Notes under the pieces: generated by a model
Seen by the model: the letters and a program-made list of their open reading frames with translations, nothing else
Database searches by the model: none
What the model was told of the DNA's origin: nothing
In this document: piece by piece, positions 38,229 to 47,050 of the stretch
How the letters are laid out: every line of letters starts with the position of its first letter
Position numbering within the stretch: position 1 is the first letter of the stretch
Translations under genes and position numbers: made by a program
Source of the DNA: an uncultured Rhodospirillales bacterium
Lineage (GTDB): Bacteria > Pseudomonadota > Alphaproteobacteria > Acetobacterales > Acetobacteraceae
Assembly: GCA_903835235.1 (NCBI GenBank)
Contig: CAILMF010000066.1
Span: 1-64,000, forward strand
Direction: 5' to 3'
Length of the DNA stretch: 64,000 nt

Positions 38229-39086
38229 TCAGGCGAAGCGGAACAGCCCGTTGCTGACAACGACCTTGTCGCGTTCCACCACCCTGGCGCGGAAGCTGGC
38301 GCCGCCGACCTCGTTCCATATCTCCGCGCGAATGGTCTCACCCGGGAAAACCGGGGACGAAAACCGCAGGTCCATGCGGCCGAAGCGCGTGGGATCATAC
38401 CCGCACAGCGTGCGCAGCAGCGCGTGGCAGACGGTGCCGAAGGTGCAGAGACCATGCAGGATCGGCCGCGGAAAGCCGGCCGCGGCGGCCACCTGCGGGT
38501 CGATGTGCAGCGGGTTCAGGTCGCTGTTCAGCCGGTAGACCAGCGCCTGTTCCGGCCTGGTCGGCATGTCCAGCGTCACGTCCGGCGCGCGCTCGGGTTC
38601 CGGATGCGGCGGCTTCACCGGGCCGGCCGGGCCACCGAAGCCGCCATCCCCGCGCAGGAAACTGGTGCTGGTCAGCGTCGCCAGCTTCTCGCCGGTCGTG
38701 GCGTCCAGCACCTCGCGCTCGCTGTACATCAGCGCGCCCTTGCCGGGGCCGCGGTCCACCAGGCCGGTCACGCGGCTGCGGCCGATCAACTCGCCTGCAA
38801 CCGGCAGCGGCTTGTGCAGCACCAGGCCCTGCTCGCCATGGACGATCTTGACCCAGTCGATGCCGGTATCCTCGTTGCGGCTCCAAAAGCCGGGCGAGGC
38901 CAGCACCACGGGCATGGATGGCATGGCCTTCAGCCGCGGCTCGTACAGGAAGTCCAGCTGGCGCTCATCCATCGGGTCCTGGCCCAGGCCGATGGAGAAA
39001 TTGTACAGCGCGGTATCCTGCCAGCGCAGGCTCTGCCGCACCTCGGGGATGCGATAGTTCAGCAGGCTTTGGTAGTCGATGGCCAT
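38229..39086 (-). CDS. MaoC-family enoyl-CoA hydratase (hydratase 2 type)
   Basis: This 285-residue double-hotdog protein ends with the hydratase-2 motif NPLHIDPQVAAAAGFPRPILHGLC (about residues 190-213), with the catalytic Asp and His in place. It hydrates trans-2-enoyl-CoA to (R)-3-hydroxyacyl-CoA, like the hydratase unit of peroxisomal MFE-2 and actinobacterial ChsH-type enzymes. The ATG at 39086 with GGGGGA upstream is preferred to one nine codons further up. It lies 69 bases after the Bug receptor gene on the same strand. Confidence 0.88.
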   Translation of the reverse strand: MAIDYQSLLNYRIPEVRQSLRWQDTALYNFSIGLGQDPMDERQLDFLYEPRLKAMPSMPVVLASPGFWSRNEDTGIDWVKIVHGEQGLVLHKPLPVAGELIGRSRVTGLVDRGPGKGALMYSEREVLDATTGEKLATLTSTSFLRGDGGFGGPAGPVKPPHPEPERAPDVTLDMPTRPEQALVYRLNSDLNPLHIDPQVAAAAGFPRPILHGLCTFGTVCHALLRTLCGYDPTRFGRMDLRFSSPVFPGETIRAEIWNEVGGASFRARVVERDKVVVSNGLFRFA

Positions 39087-39155
39087 GGCGGCGTCCCCCG
39101 GATTTGCCGCCATTGAGCCAGAGCCGGGGGGCTGCCACCAGCCCCCCTGCCCGGT

Positions 39156-40127
39156 TCAGTTCACCATGGCACCGGTGGAGCGCACCACCTCGCCCCAGGC
39201 GATCATCTCGGTACGGCCGAGTTCGAACAGCGCTTCCGGCGTGCTCGGCTCCGGCACCGCGCCCTGCTGGCGCAGCACGTCCACCACCACCGGCGCCGTC
39301 ATCGCCTGGCGCACCGCCTGGTTCAGCTGGTCGATGATCGGCCGCGGCGTGCGGGCCGGTGCGTAGATCGCCTTCCACAGCCCGGTCTCCAGCGGCACGC
39401 CGAAGGTCTTGATGGCGGGCACGCCCGGGAACAGCGGGATTTCGCCCGGCGCCAGCACGGCAATCGCGCGGGTCTTGCCGTCGCGCGTCATGCTTTCGGC
39501 GCCGCCGGCCGGCAGCGGGAAGATGTCGACCTGCCCGGCGATGATCGCCTGCATTGCCGGCGCCTGGCCGGTGAAGGGCACGTGCAGCATCTTCACGCCC
39601 TGGTTGGCGCAAAGCCGCTCCATGGCCAGATGCGGCGTGCTGGCCACCCCCCAGCTGGCATAGGTGATGGCGTCGTCCTTGGCCTTCGCCGCCGCGATCA
39701 GCGCCGGAAAGCTGGTGATCAGCGGCTGGCTGGGCCCGACCACCAGGGCGAAGGGGAAGCGCGCCACCAGGCTGATCGGCGCGAAGTCCTTCTGCGGGTC
39801 GTATTGCAGGTCGCGGTAGGCGAAGGGGTTGATCGCCTGGGTGTCGACGATGCCCATCCACAGCGTATGGCCGTCCGGCGTAGCCCGCGCAGCAGCGGCG
39901 GCACCAATGCCGCCACCGGCGCCGGCGCGATTTTCCACCACCACCGACTGGCCGAGGATCGGCGTCAGCGCCTGCCCCATGGCGCGGGCGACGATATCGT
40001 TCAGCCCGCCCGGCGGAAATCCGGAGATGATGCGGACGGTGCGCTCAGGATAGGCCGCCAGCGCTGGCGCGGCGAGGCCCATGGCGGTTGCGGCACCCAA
40101 CAGGGTGCGGCGAGTCATCTTCATCAT
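39156..40127 (-). CDS. Tripartite tricarboxylate transporter receptor (Bug/TctC family)
   Basis: This 323-residue exported receptor carries a signal peptide (RRTLLGAATAMGLAAPALA), preceded by a twin-arginine-like pair. It contains IISGFPPGGLNDIVARA, VVVENRAGAGGGIGAAA and ATPDGHTLWMGIVDTQ. Downstream of a PEP-mutase family gene (65 bases) and upstream of a MaoC gene on the same strand, it may import a carboxylate that those enzymes process (inference). No TctAB genes nearby. Confidence 0.92.
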   Translation of the reverse strand: MMKMTRRTLLGAATAMGLAAPALAAYPERTVRIISGFPPGGLNDIVARAMGQALTPILGQSVVVENRAGAGGGIGAAAAARATPDGHTLWMGIVDTQAINPFAYRDLQYDPQKDFAPISLVARFPFALVVGPSQPLITSFPALIAAAKAKDDAITYASWGVASTPHLAMERLCANQGVKMLHVPFTGQAPAMQAIIAGQVDIFPLPAGGAESMTRDGKTRAIAVLAPGEIPLFPGVPAIKTFGVPLETGLWKAIYAPARTPRPIIDQLNQAVRQAMTAPVVVDVLRQQGAVPEPSTPEALFELGRTEMIAWGEVVRSTGAMVN

Positions 40128-40192
40128 CAGGCCCTCGTTCAGGATGAGGACCGGCGTTCCTTACCGCACTACGCCGCCTGGCGGCTGGCGCG

Positions 40193-41005
40193 TCAAGTCG
40201 ACGGCAGCAGCTGGTTGAGGCTGGCACTGGTGGGTGCCCCAGCCAGGAAGCCAAGCTCCCCGGCGCGAAGTTGGTCCGCGGCCTCGGCCAAGGCACCCAT
40301 GCAATGCCGATACAGCGCACCGCCCAGCGAAATGCGCTTGACCCCCGCCGCCGCCAGCGCCTCGACCGGCACCAGCCCGCTGCGCGGCCCGACCACCACG
40401 TTCACCGGCAGCGGCGCCACCGCCCGCACCACGGCCTCAATGGCCGCCATGTCCGGCAAGCCGGGCGCGTAGACCACATCGGCGCCCACCTCGGCAAAGG
40501 CGACCAGGCGGCGGATGGTGTCGTCCAGGTCCGGCCGACCGAACAGGAAGTTGTCGCAGCGCCCGGTCAGCAGGATGCGTCCCTTGGCCGCCTTGGCCGC
40601 GGCCTTCACGCGCGCCACCGCCTGCTCGAAGCCGTGGATCGGCGCGGCGGGATTGGCGGTGGTGTCCTCAATGCCGAGGCCGGCGAGCCCGGCGGCGATG
40701 GCCGCCTCCACGGTCGCCACGCAATCCTCGGGCGAGGGCCCGAAACCATCCTCCAGGTCGCCATTCACCGGCAGGCCGCTGACCTGGCCCAGCAGCGCGG
40801 CATTGGCGATGGCGGCTTGTCGGGAGACGGCGGCCCGCGCATCCGGCAGGCCCATGGCATAGGCGATGGCGATGGAGCTGGAGCTGGAGGCGATGGCGGC
40901 GAAGCCATGCCGCTTCATCAGCAGCGCGGACATGCCGTCCCACGGGTTGGGCATGACGAAGGTTCCGGCATGCAGCGCCCGGAAGGCTTCGTACTGCGCA
41001 CTCAT
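40193..41005 (-). CDS. Isocitrate lyase/PEP mutase superfamily enzyme
   Basis: This 270-residue TIM-barrel enzyme has VMPNPWDGMSALLMKRHGF, SSSSSIAIAYAMGLPD and the Mg-binding NGDLEDGFGPSPEDCVATV, then GIEDTTANPAAPIHGF. It lacks the KRCGH cysteine motif of true isocitrate lyases, so it is closer to phosphonomutase or oxaloacetate decarboxylase-like members. The reaction cannot be fixed from sequence. Its start overlaps the stop of the acyl-CoA ligase gene as ATGA, so the two are translationally coupled. Confidence 0.85.
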   Translation of the reverse strand: MSAQYEAFRALHAGTFVMPNPWDGMSALLMKRHGFAAIASSSSSIAIAYAMGLPDARAAVSRQAAIANAALLGQVSGLPVNGDLEDGFGPSPEDCVATVEAAIAAGLAGLGIEDTTANPAAPIHGFEQAVARVKAAAKAAKGRILLTGRCDNFLFGRPDLDDTIRRLVAFAEVGADVVYAPGLPDMAAIEAVVRAVAPLPVNVVVGPRSGLVPVEALAAAGVKRISLGGALYRHCMGALAEAADQLRAGELGFLAGAPTSASLNQLLPST

Positions 41006-43107
41006 GGGGTCACTTCCACCACCGCATCGGCGGCGTAGCAGCCCTGGCCCTGCGGCAGCACCAGCACCGGGTTCACGTCCACACCCGCCAGGCGCGGCCC
41101 GGCCGCCACCGCAAAGGCGCTGAGCGCCGACAGCGCTTTTGCCAGCGCAGCCACATCGGCCTTCGGGCGGCCACGGGCGCCATCCAGCAAGGGAAAACCC
41201 TTCAGGCTGCGGATCATGCGTTCCGCCTGCGCCGTATCGAAGGGGCAGCGGTGCAGGCAGAAATCCTTCAGCACCTCGATGAAGATGCCGCCCAGGCCGA
41301 CCATGGCGACCGGGCCGAAGACCGGGTCGCGCAGGATGCCCATGGCCATCTCGACGGCGCCCTTGATCTGCTTGGCCACCAGCACGCCCTCGATCCGCGC
41401 GGTGGGAGCGTGCTGGTGGGCACGCTCCAGCAGGGTGACGTAGCCCTGGCGCACCGCGGCGGCATCGGCCACGTCCAGCAGCACGCCGCCGATCTCGCTC
41501 TTGTGCAGGATATCGGGGCTGAGGATCTTCAGCACCACCGGGTAGCCGATCGCCTCGGCCGCGGCGACCGCCGCCTCGCTGTCGCTGGCCGCGTGTTCCG
41601 GCACCGCCGGCACGCCGGCATTGTTGAGCAACGCCTTGGCCACGGCTTCGCTTGGGGTGTGGGCGGGCAGCGCCACCTGGGGCAGCGGCACCGCGGGGGC
41701 CTCGGTGGCGGCAAAAGCGTCGCCGAAGCGGCCCATGGCGGCAATGGCGTTCACCGCGCGGGACGGGTCCTCGAACACCAGGAAGCCGGCATCCTCGTAG
41801 TCCTTGACCCGGTTCGGGGCCAACATGCTCATCACCCACAGCCGGTCCGGGAAGCGGGCGCGCATGGCGGACATCTCCACCAGCAGGCGCGGCCCGATGC
41901 TCTGCCCCGCCGCGGTCTGCGACCAGAAGGCGAGGATGGAGGAATAGCCGCCCTCCCCGGCGATGGCGTCGCCGAAGGGGGCGATCAGGTCCATCTGGTT
42001 GGTCACCTGCGCGGTGCAGTCCACGGGGTTGCGCGGCGCGCAGAACGGCACCAGCGTGCGCAGCCGCGCCTGGGTCTCCGCCGGCATTTCCGGCATCGCC
42101 ACGCCAGCCGCCTCGGCGGCGTCGGAGATCAGCACGCCGGCGCCGCCGGAGACCGTCAGCACGCCCAGCTTGTTGCCGGCGGGGTAGATCCGCTTGGTCG
42201 CGGCATAGGCGATGTCCAGCATCTCCTCGGTGGTGCGGGCGCGCACCACGCCGAACTCGTCCAGCACCGCCTGGGTCACGCCGTCATCGCCGGCAATGGA
42301 AGCGGTGTGGCTCTGCGCCGCATGGCCGCCCAGCGCGGAACGCCCCACCTTCATCATCACCACCGGCTTGCGGTTGGCGCGGGCCAGCTTCAGCGCGCTG
42401 ATGAACTTGGCGCTCTCGCGGATGCCCTCGGCATAGGCGCAGATCACGTCCACCTCCGGCGCCTGCGCCATCCAGCCCAGCACGTCGCCCAGCGCCACCT
42501 CGGCCTCGTTGCCCGTGGTGATGCAGACGGCGGTCCCCAGCCCCCGGTCCAGGCTGGCGGCGAACAGGTGGGTGCCATAGGCGCCGGACTGTGACGCGAT
42601 GCCGATGCGGCCCGGAATCGGCCAGCCCTTCTCGAAGCTGGCGGAGAAGGTGGCGTAGTAGTTGATGCTGGCGTTGAACACGCCCAGGCAATTCGGCCCC
42701 AGCAGCCGGATACCGTGGCTCTTCGCCACCGCGGTCATGCGGTCCTGCTCGGCGGCGCCGGCCGCGTCCATCTCGGCGAAGCCGGCCGAGAACATGATGA
42801 CGGCGCGGCAGCCCTTCTTGCCCAGTTCATCCACCGCGGCGATCGCCTGGCTGGCAGGCACCGCGACAATGCCGACATCCGGCGCCGCCGGCAGCGCCGC
42901 GATGCTGGCGAAGGCCGGCAGGCCCTGCACGGTCGGGCGGTTCGGGTTCACCGGCCACAGCGCGCCGGCGAAGCCGCGCTGCTTCATGTAGCTGACCGGG
43001 CGGCCACCGATGCGGATGGGGTCGTCCGAGGCGCCGATCAGCGCGACCGAACGCGGGCGCACCAGCGCGTCGAGGGAGGTGAAATCGGGCGCAGGCGTGC
43101 CGGACAT
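41002..43107 (-). CDS. ADP-forming acetate/acyl-CoA ligase, fused alpha-beta form
   Basis: This 701-residue protein joins the alpha and beta parts of an ADP-forming acyl-CoA synthetase: CoA-binding domain (VRPRSVALIGASDDPIRIGG, from residue 15), succinyl-CoA-ligase-like domains (IGIASQSGAYGTHLFAASLD; the phosphorylated His is probably in HAAQSHTASIAGDD), and an ATP-grasp domain from about 480 (GYPVVLKILSPDILHKSEIG). It interconverts acyl-CoA plus ADP and acid plus ATP. I set the start at 43107, where coding similarity begins and AGGAAA lies upstream; the frame is open for 530 more bases. It is followed by a PEP-mutase family gene with ATGA overlap. Confidence 0.9.
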   Translation of the reverse strand: MSGTPAPDFTSLDALVRPRSVALIGASDDPIRIGGRPVSYMKQRGFAGALWPVNPNRPTVQGLPAFASIAALPAAPDVGIVAVPASQAIAAVDELGKKGCRAVIMFSAGFAEMDAAGAAEQDRMTAVAKSHGIRLLGPNCLGVFNASINYYATFSASFEKGWPIPGRIGIASQSGAYGTHLFAASLDRGLGTAVCITTGNEAEVALGDVLGWMAQAPEVDVICAYAEGIRESAKFISALKLARANRKPVVMMKVGRSALGGHAAQSHTASIAGDDGVTQAVLDEFGVVRARTTEEMLDIAYAATKRIYPAGNKLGVLTVSGGAGVLISDAAEAAGVAMPEMPAETQARLRTLVPFCAPRNPVDCTAQVTNQMDLIAPFGDAIAGEGGYSSILAFWSQTAAGQSIGPRLLVEMSAMRARFPDRLWVMSMLAPNRVKDYEDAGFLVFEDPSRAVNAIAAMGRFGDAFAATEAPAVPLPQVALPAHTPSEAVAKALLNNAGVPAVPEHAASDSEAAVAAAEAIGYPVVLKILSPDILHKSEIGGVLLDVADAAAVRQGYVTLLERAHQHAPTARIEGVLVAKQIKGAVEMAMGILRDPVFGPVAMVGLGGIFIEVLKDFCLHRCPFDTAQAERMIRSLKGFPLLDGARGRPKADVAALAKALSALSAFAVAAGPRLAGVDVNPVLVLPQGQGCYAADAVVEVTP

Positions 43108-43175
43108 TGCGGGCGTTTCCTCAGTGATCTTTTCTGCCCGCACCCTGTACAAGCCGCACGCCGCGGGCAAGAGGC

Positions 43176-43841
43176 TCAGCGGAACACCGCCACCTGGTCC
43201 AGCGGCTTGCGGGTGATGGCCGGCACCTGGCAGCCCGGCGCGGGGTGGCCGACCACCACGATCATGACAGGCTTCTCGCTCTCCGGCCGGCCGCAGATCT
43301 CGGTCAGGAACTGCATCGGCGCCGGGGTATGGGTCAGCGTCGCCAGGCCGGCATTGTGCAGGGCCGCGATCAGCAGGCCGCTGGCGATGCCCACGCTTTC
43401 CGGCACGTAGTAGTGCTTCACCCGCTGCCCGGAGGCATCCTCGCCCCAACGCTGGGCAAAGACCACGATCAACCAGGGTGCGCGTTCCAGGAACGGCTTT
43501 TCCGCATCGGTGCCCAGCGGCGCCAGCGCCTGCAGCCAGGCCTCCCCGGCGCGGCCGGCGTAGAATTCGCGCTCCTCGGCCTCGGCCGCCTCGCGGATGC
43601 GCCGCTTCAGCGCGGGGTCCGAAAGGCAGACGAAGCACCAGGGCTGCTGGTTGGCGCCCGAAGGCGCCGTGGCGGCGGTGGCGACGGCGGCCTCGATCAG
43701 CGCCCGCGGCACCGGCTGGTCCGAGAAGTCCCGCACCGTGCGCCGCCGGCGCATCAATGACTGGAAGGCCTCGGCGCGGGCCAGCGCCTCGGCCATGGTC
43801 AGCGTAACATGGTCGAGCGGCAGGTGCGGCGCCTCAGCCAT
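43176..43841 (-). CDS. Nitroreductase-family flavoprotein
   Basis: This 221-residue FMN-binding protein has RRRTVRDFSDQPVPRALIEA (FMN-binding arginines), TAPSGANQQPWCFVCLSD and GIASGLLIAALHNAGLATLTHT. The arrangement resembles the BluB/iodotyrosine deiodinase-like subgroup more than NfsB. A reductive role on a nitro- or halo-aromatic or on a flavin is possible but not shown. It lies 68 bases upstream of the ADP-forming ligase gene on the same strand. Confidence 0.87.
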   Translation of the reverse strand: MAEAPHLPLDHVTLTMAEALARAEAFQSLMRRRRTVRDFSDQPVPRALIEAAVATAATAPSGANQQPWCFVCLSDPALKRRIREAAEAEEREFYAGRAGEAWLQALAPLGTDAEKPFLERAPWLIVVFAQRWGEDASGQRVKHYYVPESVGIASGLLIAALHNAGLATLTHTPAPMQFLTEICGRPESEKPVMIVVVGHPAPGCQVPAITRKPLDQVAVFR

Positions 43842-43865
43842 GCCGACGCCTCGCCGCCCGCCGAC

Positions 43866-43952
43866 TCAGCTCACCAGCAGGGAGACGACGGTCAGCAGGC
43901 CAAAGACCGCGGCGGCGGTCGCCAGGAAGGAAGGGGCGGAATGCGGCTGCAT
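43866..43952 (-). CDS. Possible 28-residue membrane peptide
   Basis: The frame encodes a single hydrophobic segment (FLATAAAVFGLLTVVSLLVS) after an eight-residue polar start (MQPHSAPS). Codon use matches the genome, and it stands between two annotated genes on the same strand. The sequence would suit a tiny inner-membrane protein; nothing else supports a function. Confidence 0.4.
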   Translation of the reverse strand: MQPHSAPSFLATAAAVFGLLTVVSLLVS

Positions 43953-44019
43953 GCCACATCACTATATTGTGATGTTGTGGATAACCACGCATCAGCGGTT
44001 GCCGTCCCACAACCCAGGG

Positions 44020-45174
44020 TTACAGCGCCGCCGCCGTGCCCAGCAGCGCGGTGATCTGGCTGGACAGCGTGCCGCCATTGCCGTTCAGCAACGCCACATC
44101 GCATTCCGCCACCTGGCGCGCCCCGGCCTGGCCACGCAACTGCCGGACCGATTCCACGATCAGGTACATGCCGTACATGCCGGGGTGGACGCAGCTGAGG
44201 CCGCCGCCATTGGTGTTCACCGCCAGGTCGCCACCAGGCGCGATCCGGCCCTCGGCCACGAAGCGCCCGCCCTCCCCCTTCGGGCAGAAGCCCAGGTCCT
44301 CCAGGAACAGGATCGTGTTGATGGTGAAGGCGTCGTACAGCATCACCAGGTCCACGTCGGACTGGGTCATGCCGGCCATGGCGAAGGCGCGCGGGCCGCT
44401 TTCGGCGCAGGCGGTCACGGTCAGGTCCGGCATCATGCTGATGGTGCGGTGCCAATTGGCGCCGGCGGCGCCCAGCAGATAGGCCGGCTGCTGCGCGCAA
44501 TCCTTCGCCCGGTCAGCGCGCACCATGACGCAGGCGGCGCCGCCATCCGTCACCAGGCAGCAATCCAGCGCGGTGAAGGGGTCGCTGATCAGCCGGCTGC
44601 CCATCACGTCCGCCACGCTCAGCGGCTTGCCGTGCATGAAGGCTTCCGGGTTCAGGTTGGCCCAGGCGCGGGCGGCGACGGCCACCTCGGCCATCTGTTC
44701 CCGCGTGGTGCCGTACTGGTGCATGTGCCGGCTGGCCGCCAGCGCATAGGCGTTCATCGGCATGCGCGGCTTGTAGGGCGTCTCGTAGGGCTGTGGCTCA
44801 CTCAGCGGCACCAGCTTGCCGGAGGCGGTGCGCTGGTTGCTGCCGTAGCAGATCAGCGCGACGTTGCAGAGCCCGGCATCCAACGCCAGCGCCGCGTTCA
44901 GCATGTGCTGCTCGAAGCTGGAGCCGCCGACATTGGTGCCGTCGAAGTAGCGTGGCTTCACCCCAAGGTATTCCGCCACGGACATGGTCGGGAAGGCGTG
45001 CGTCGCGGTGGCGGCGAAGACGCCGTCGACCTCATGCAGAGGTATGCCGGCATCGGCCAGCGCCAGCACGGCGCTCTGGCACATCAGCTCGATCGAGCTC
45101 CAGCCCGGTGCCTCGCCGCAGCCGAAGGTGGCGACGCCGACAACGGCGGTCTTGCCGCGAATGGGGTGGGTCAT
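44020..45174 (-). CDS. Thiolase-like protein (SCP-x/Ltp2-related)
   Basis: This 384-residue thiolase-fold protein shows the family segments NVGGSSFEQHMLNAALAL, DCCLVTDGGAACVMV, NTNGGGLSCVHPGMYGMYL and LLNGNGGTLSSQ. At the position of the thiolase nucleophilic Cys it has Ser (GGSSF), so ordinary thiolysis is doubtful. Proteins of this group paired with an OB-fold partner include the aldolases of steroid side-chain breakdown (Ltp2 type), and the partner gene is directly upstream with a four-base overlap. A retro-aldol or condensing role is an inference. Confidence 0.85.
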   Translation of the reverse strand: MTHPIRGKTAVVGVATFGCGEAPGWSSIELMCQSAVLALADAGIPLHEVDGVFAATATHAFPTMSVAEYLGVKPRYFDGTNVGGSSFEQHMLNAALALDAGLCNVALICYGSNQRTASGKLVPLSEPQPYETPYKPRMPMNAYALAASRHMHQYGTTREQMAEVAVAARAWANLNPEAFMHGKPLSVADVMGSRLISDPFTALDCCLVTDGGAACVMVRADRAKDCAQQPAYLLGAAGANWHRTISMMPDLTVTACAESGPRAFAMAGMTQSDVDLVMLYDAFTINTILFLEDLGFCPKGEGGRFVAEGRIAPGGDLAVNTNGGGLSCVHPGMYGMYLIVESVRQLRGQAGARQVAECDVALLNGNGGTLSSQITALLGTAAAL

Positions 45175-45539
45175 TGTGCCACCTCGAACAGGATGATCTC
45201 GGCGGCGTCCTCCACCGCGATGCGGGCCTTTACCCGCTGGCCGATCTTCACCGTCTCGGCCGGCACGCCTTCCACGCGGCTCATCATCCGCGGGCCTTCA
45301 TCCAGTTCGATGATCGCCAGGTTGGTGTTGCCGTCGCGGGTGCGGTTCACCGTGGTCGCGTAGACCGTGCCGGTGCCGGCGGCCTCGACCCAATCCAGGT
45401 CGGTCTCACCGCTGCCAGGCACGGCGACGCGCGGGTAGTACACATGCTTGCCGGTGGAACGGCTGCGCTGGATCATGAAGCGGCCCTGCTTCAGGAAGGC
45501 GCGGAACTGCGCCTCCGGGCCGCCGACGGTGTCGGCCAT
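45171..45539 (-). CDS. OB-fold (DUF35) partner of the thiolase-like protein, no zinc ribbon
   Basis: This 122-residue protein has the C-terminal OB-fold typical of DUF35 (AGTGTVYATTVNRTRDGN, IIELDEGPRMMSRVEG). DUF35 proteins normally start with a four-cysteine rubredoxin-like zinc ribbon; here the equivalent stretch (QRSRSTGKHVYYPRVAVPG) has none, and the whole protein lacks Cys. It is translationally coupled to the thiolase-like gene (ATGA) and probably forms a complex with its product. Confidence 0.85.
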   Translation of the reverse strand: MADTVGGPEAQFRAFLKQGRFMIQRSRSTGKHVYYPRVAVPGSGETDLDWVEAAGTGTVYATTVNRTRDGNTNLAIIELDEGPRMMSRVEGVPAETVKIGQRVKARIAVEDAAEIILFEVAQ

Positions 45540-45586
45540 GGTGGTGTCTCCTCGGTTGGGAGACAGCCTGCCGGGTCAGCGCCCCA

Positions 45587-45636
45587 CCGGCAAGGCCGGT
45601 CGATCAGGCCCCCGGCAAGGCCGGTCGATCAGGCCC
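45587..45636. repeat. 25-base tandem duplication at a gene end
   Basis: Two exact adjacent copies (45587-45611 and 45612-45636) of a 25-base unit containing CCGGCAAGGCCGG, itself an inverted repeat. The second copy contains the stop codon of the lytic transglycosylase gene. Confidence 0.75.
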
Positions 45637-47050
45637 CTGGCGCCACCACGTTGCAGGCGCCGCGAATCTTCAGCTTCTCGCAGGCGCCCTGCGCGGCGGA
45701 CTGGGAAAGCCCGGTGACGCGCGCGCGGTACAGCATGCTGCCGCCCTGCTGCACGCCCTGCACCACGGCGCGGCTGCCCATCATGGCCACCGCATCCTTG
45801 GCCTGGTTGGCGGCGGTGCGGGCCAGGTTCTCGGACGCGAAGGCGCCGACCTGCACGGCCCAGCCGCTGCCGCCACTGCTGGCGGCCGCCGCGCCGCGCG
45901 GCAGCGTGGCGGCATGGGCGCCGGAGACGCCGAACAGGCTGGCAGTGCGCACCGGCCCGCGTTCGGCCCGCGGCGGCGCCACCAAGGTGCCGGCCTGGGC
46001 CGGGGCGGCGAAGCTGGCCAGTCGCGTGGGCGCCACCGGTGTGGGCAGCGGCGCGGCGACGGGCGTCTCGGGCGGGGTCGGCAGGCGTTCGCCGGTGGCA
46101 TAGGTGCTGCCGTCCGGGATCGGCGCCATGCTGACCACGCCACCGGTATAGGGACCATTGGACGCCAGCTGCACCGGCGGCGGCAGACTTTCGGCGCTGT
46201 AGCCGCGGCCTTCCGCCAACCGGGCGGCGCCTTCCGGCGTGCTGCCGTCGGGGATCGGCTCCATCCGCGCCACCACGTTGACCGGCTGGTAGCCCTGCTG
46301 GATGCCTGGCTGTACCGCCTGCCGCTGTTCGCGCAGCTGGGCGATCATGCTGCGGTCCATCCGGCGCGGGCCGGCCGGGATGTTGTAGGGCAGTTCCGCC
46401 GCGCTGGCGATTTCGGTGGCCACGCGCCGGTTGGGGTGGTGGCCGTCGATCCGCGGGCCGATGCGCGCCACGTAGTTGCGCGTCTCGGTCGGCAGGCCGC
46501 GGCTGTTGAACAGATAGTCTTCCAGCCGGCGCGGACCCGCATTGTAGGCGGCCAGGAAAGCCGGGGTGCCGTACAGGTCGTACATCTCGCGCAGATAGGC
46601 GGTGCCGGCCATCAGGTTGTCGTAGGGATGGTAGGGGTCGTCGCCCAGGCCGTAGCGGCCGCGCAGCTCGGCATAGGTGCCGGGCATCAGCTGCATCAGG
46701 CCCATGGCGCCGACCGGGCTGGTGGCGCTGGTGCGGCCACCGCTTTCCTGGCGCATCACCTCGCGCACCCAGCGCTCCGGAATGTCGAAGCGGCGGCTGG
46801 CCTCCCCGATATAGGGGCCCCAGGGGTCCGAAGGCGGGCCGGGCGGGTCGTAGCTGCGGGTCTGCGTGTAGTGGCGGGCGCGAGAGGTTGTGCTGGTGGT
46901 GGCCTGCGGCCCGCCACAAGCGGACAGCAACCCCAGCACGGCCAGCGCCATCATCGGCCGGCCCAGGCCGAACGGCACCAGACCTTGGCGCCGGGCCCCC
47001 TCGCCCATCACCGCGGTGCCGGGCATCTCGCCGCGGACAGAATTGCTCAT
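45629..47050 (-). CDS. Lipoprotein lytic transglycosylase with SPOR domain
   Basis: This 473-residue envelope protein has a lipoprotein signal (MMALAVLGLLSACGG) about 45 residues in. The SLT domain has the catalytic Glu in EVMRQESGGRTSATSPVGAMG, then LMQLMPGTY and FLAAYNAGPRRLEDY. The middle is Pro/Ala-rich with a repeated PIPDGST motif. The SPOR domain (GWAVQVGAFASENLARTAAN) sits at the C-terminus and binds denuded peptidoglycan at division sites. It cleaves murein glycan strands. I chose the ATG at 47050, which has GGAG nine bases upstream; an ATG at 47008 would give a shorter, more usual signal peptide. Confidence 0.9.
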   Translation of the reverse strand: MSNSVRGEMPGTAVMGEGARRQGLVPFGLGRPMMALAVLGLLSACGGPQATTSTTSRARHYTQTRSYDPPGPPSDPWGPYIGEASRRFDIPERWVREVMRQESGGRTSATSPVGAMGLMQLMPGTYAELRGRYGLGDDPYHPYDNLMAGTAYLREMYDLYGTPAFLAAYNAGPRRLEDYLFNSRGLPTETRNYVARIGPRIDGHHPNRRVATEIASAAELPYNIPAGPRRMDRSMIAQLREQRQAVQPGIQQGYQPVNVVARMEPIPDGSTPEGAARLAEGRGYSAESLPPPVQLASNGPYTGGVVSMAPIPDGSTYATGERLPTPPETPVAAPLPTPVAPTRLASFAAPAQAGTLVAPPRAERGPVRTASLFGVSGAHAATLPRGAAAASSGGSGWAVQVGAFASENLARTAANQAKDAVAMMGSRAVVQGVQQGGSMLYRARVTGLSQSAAQGACEKLKIRGACNVVAPGA

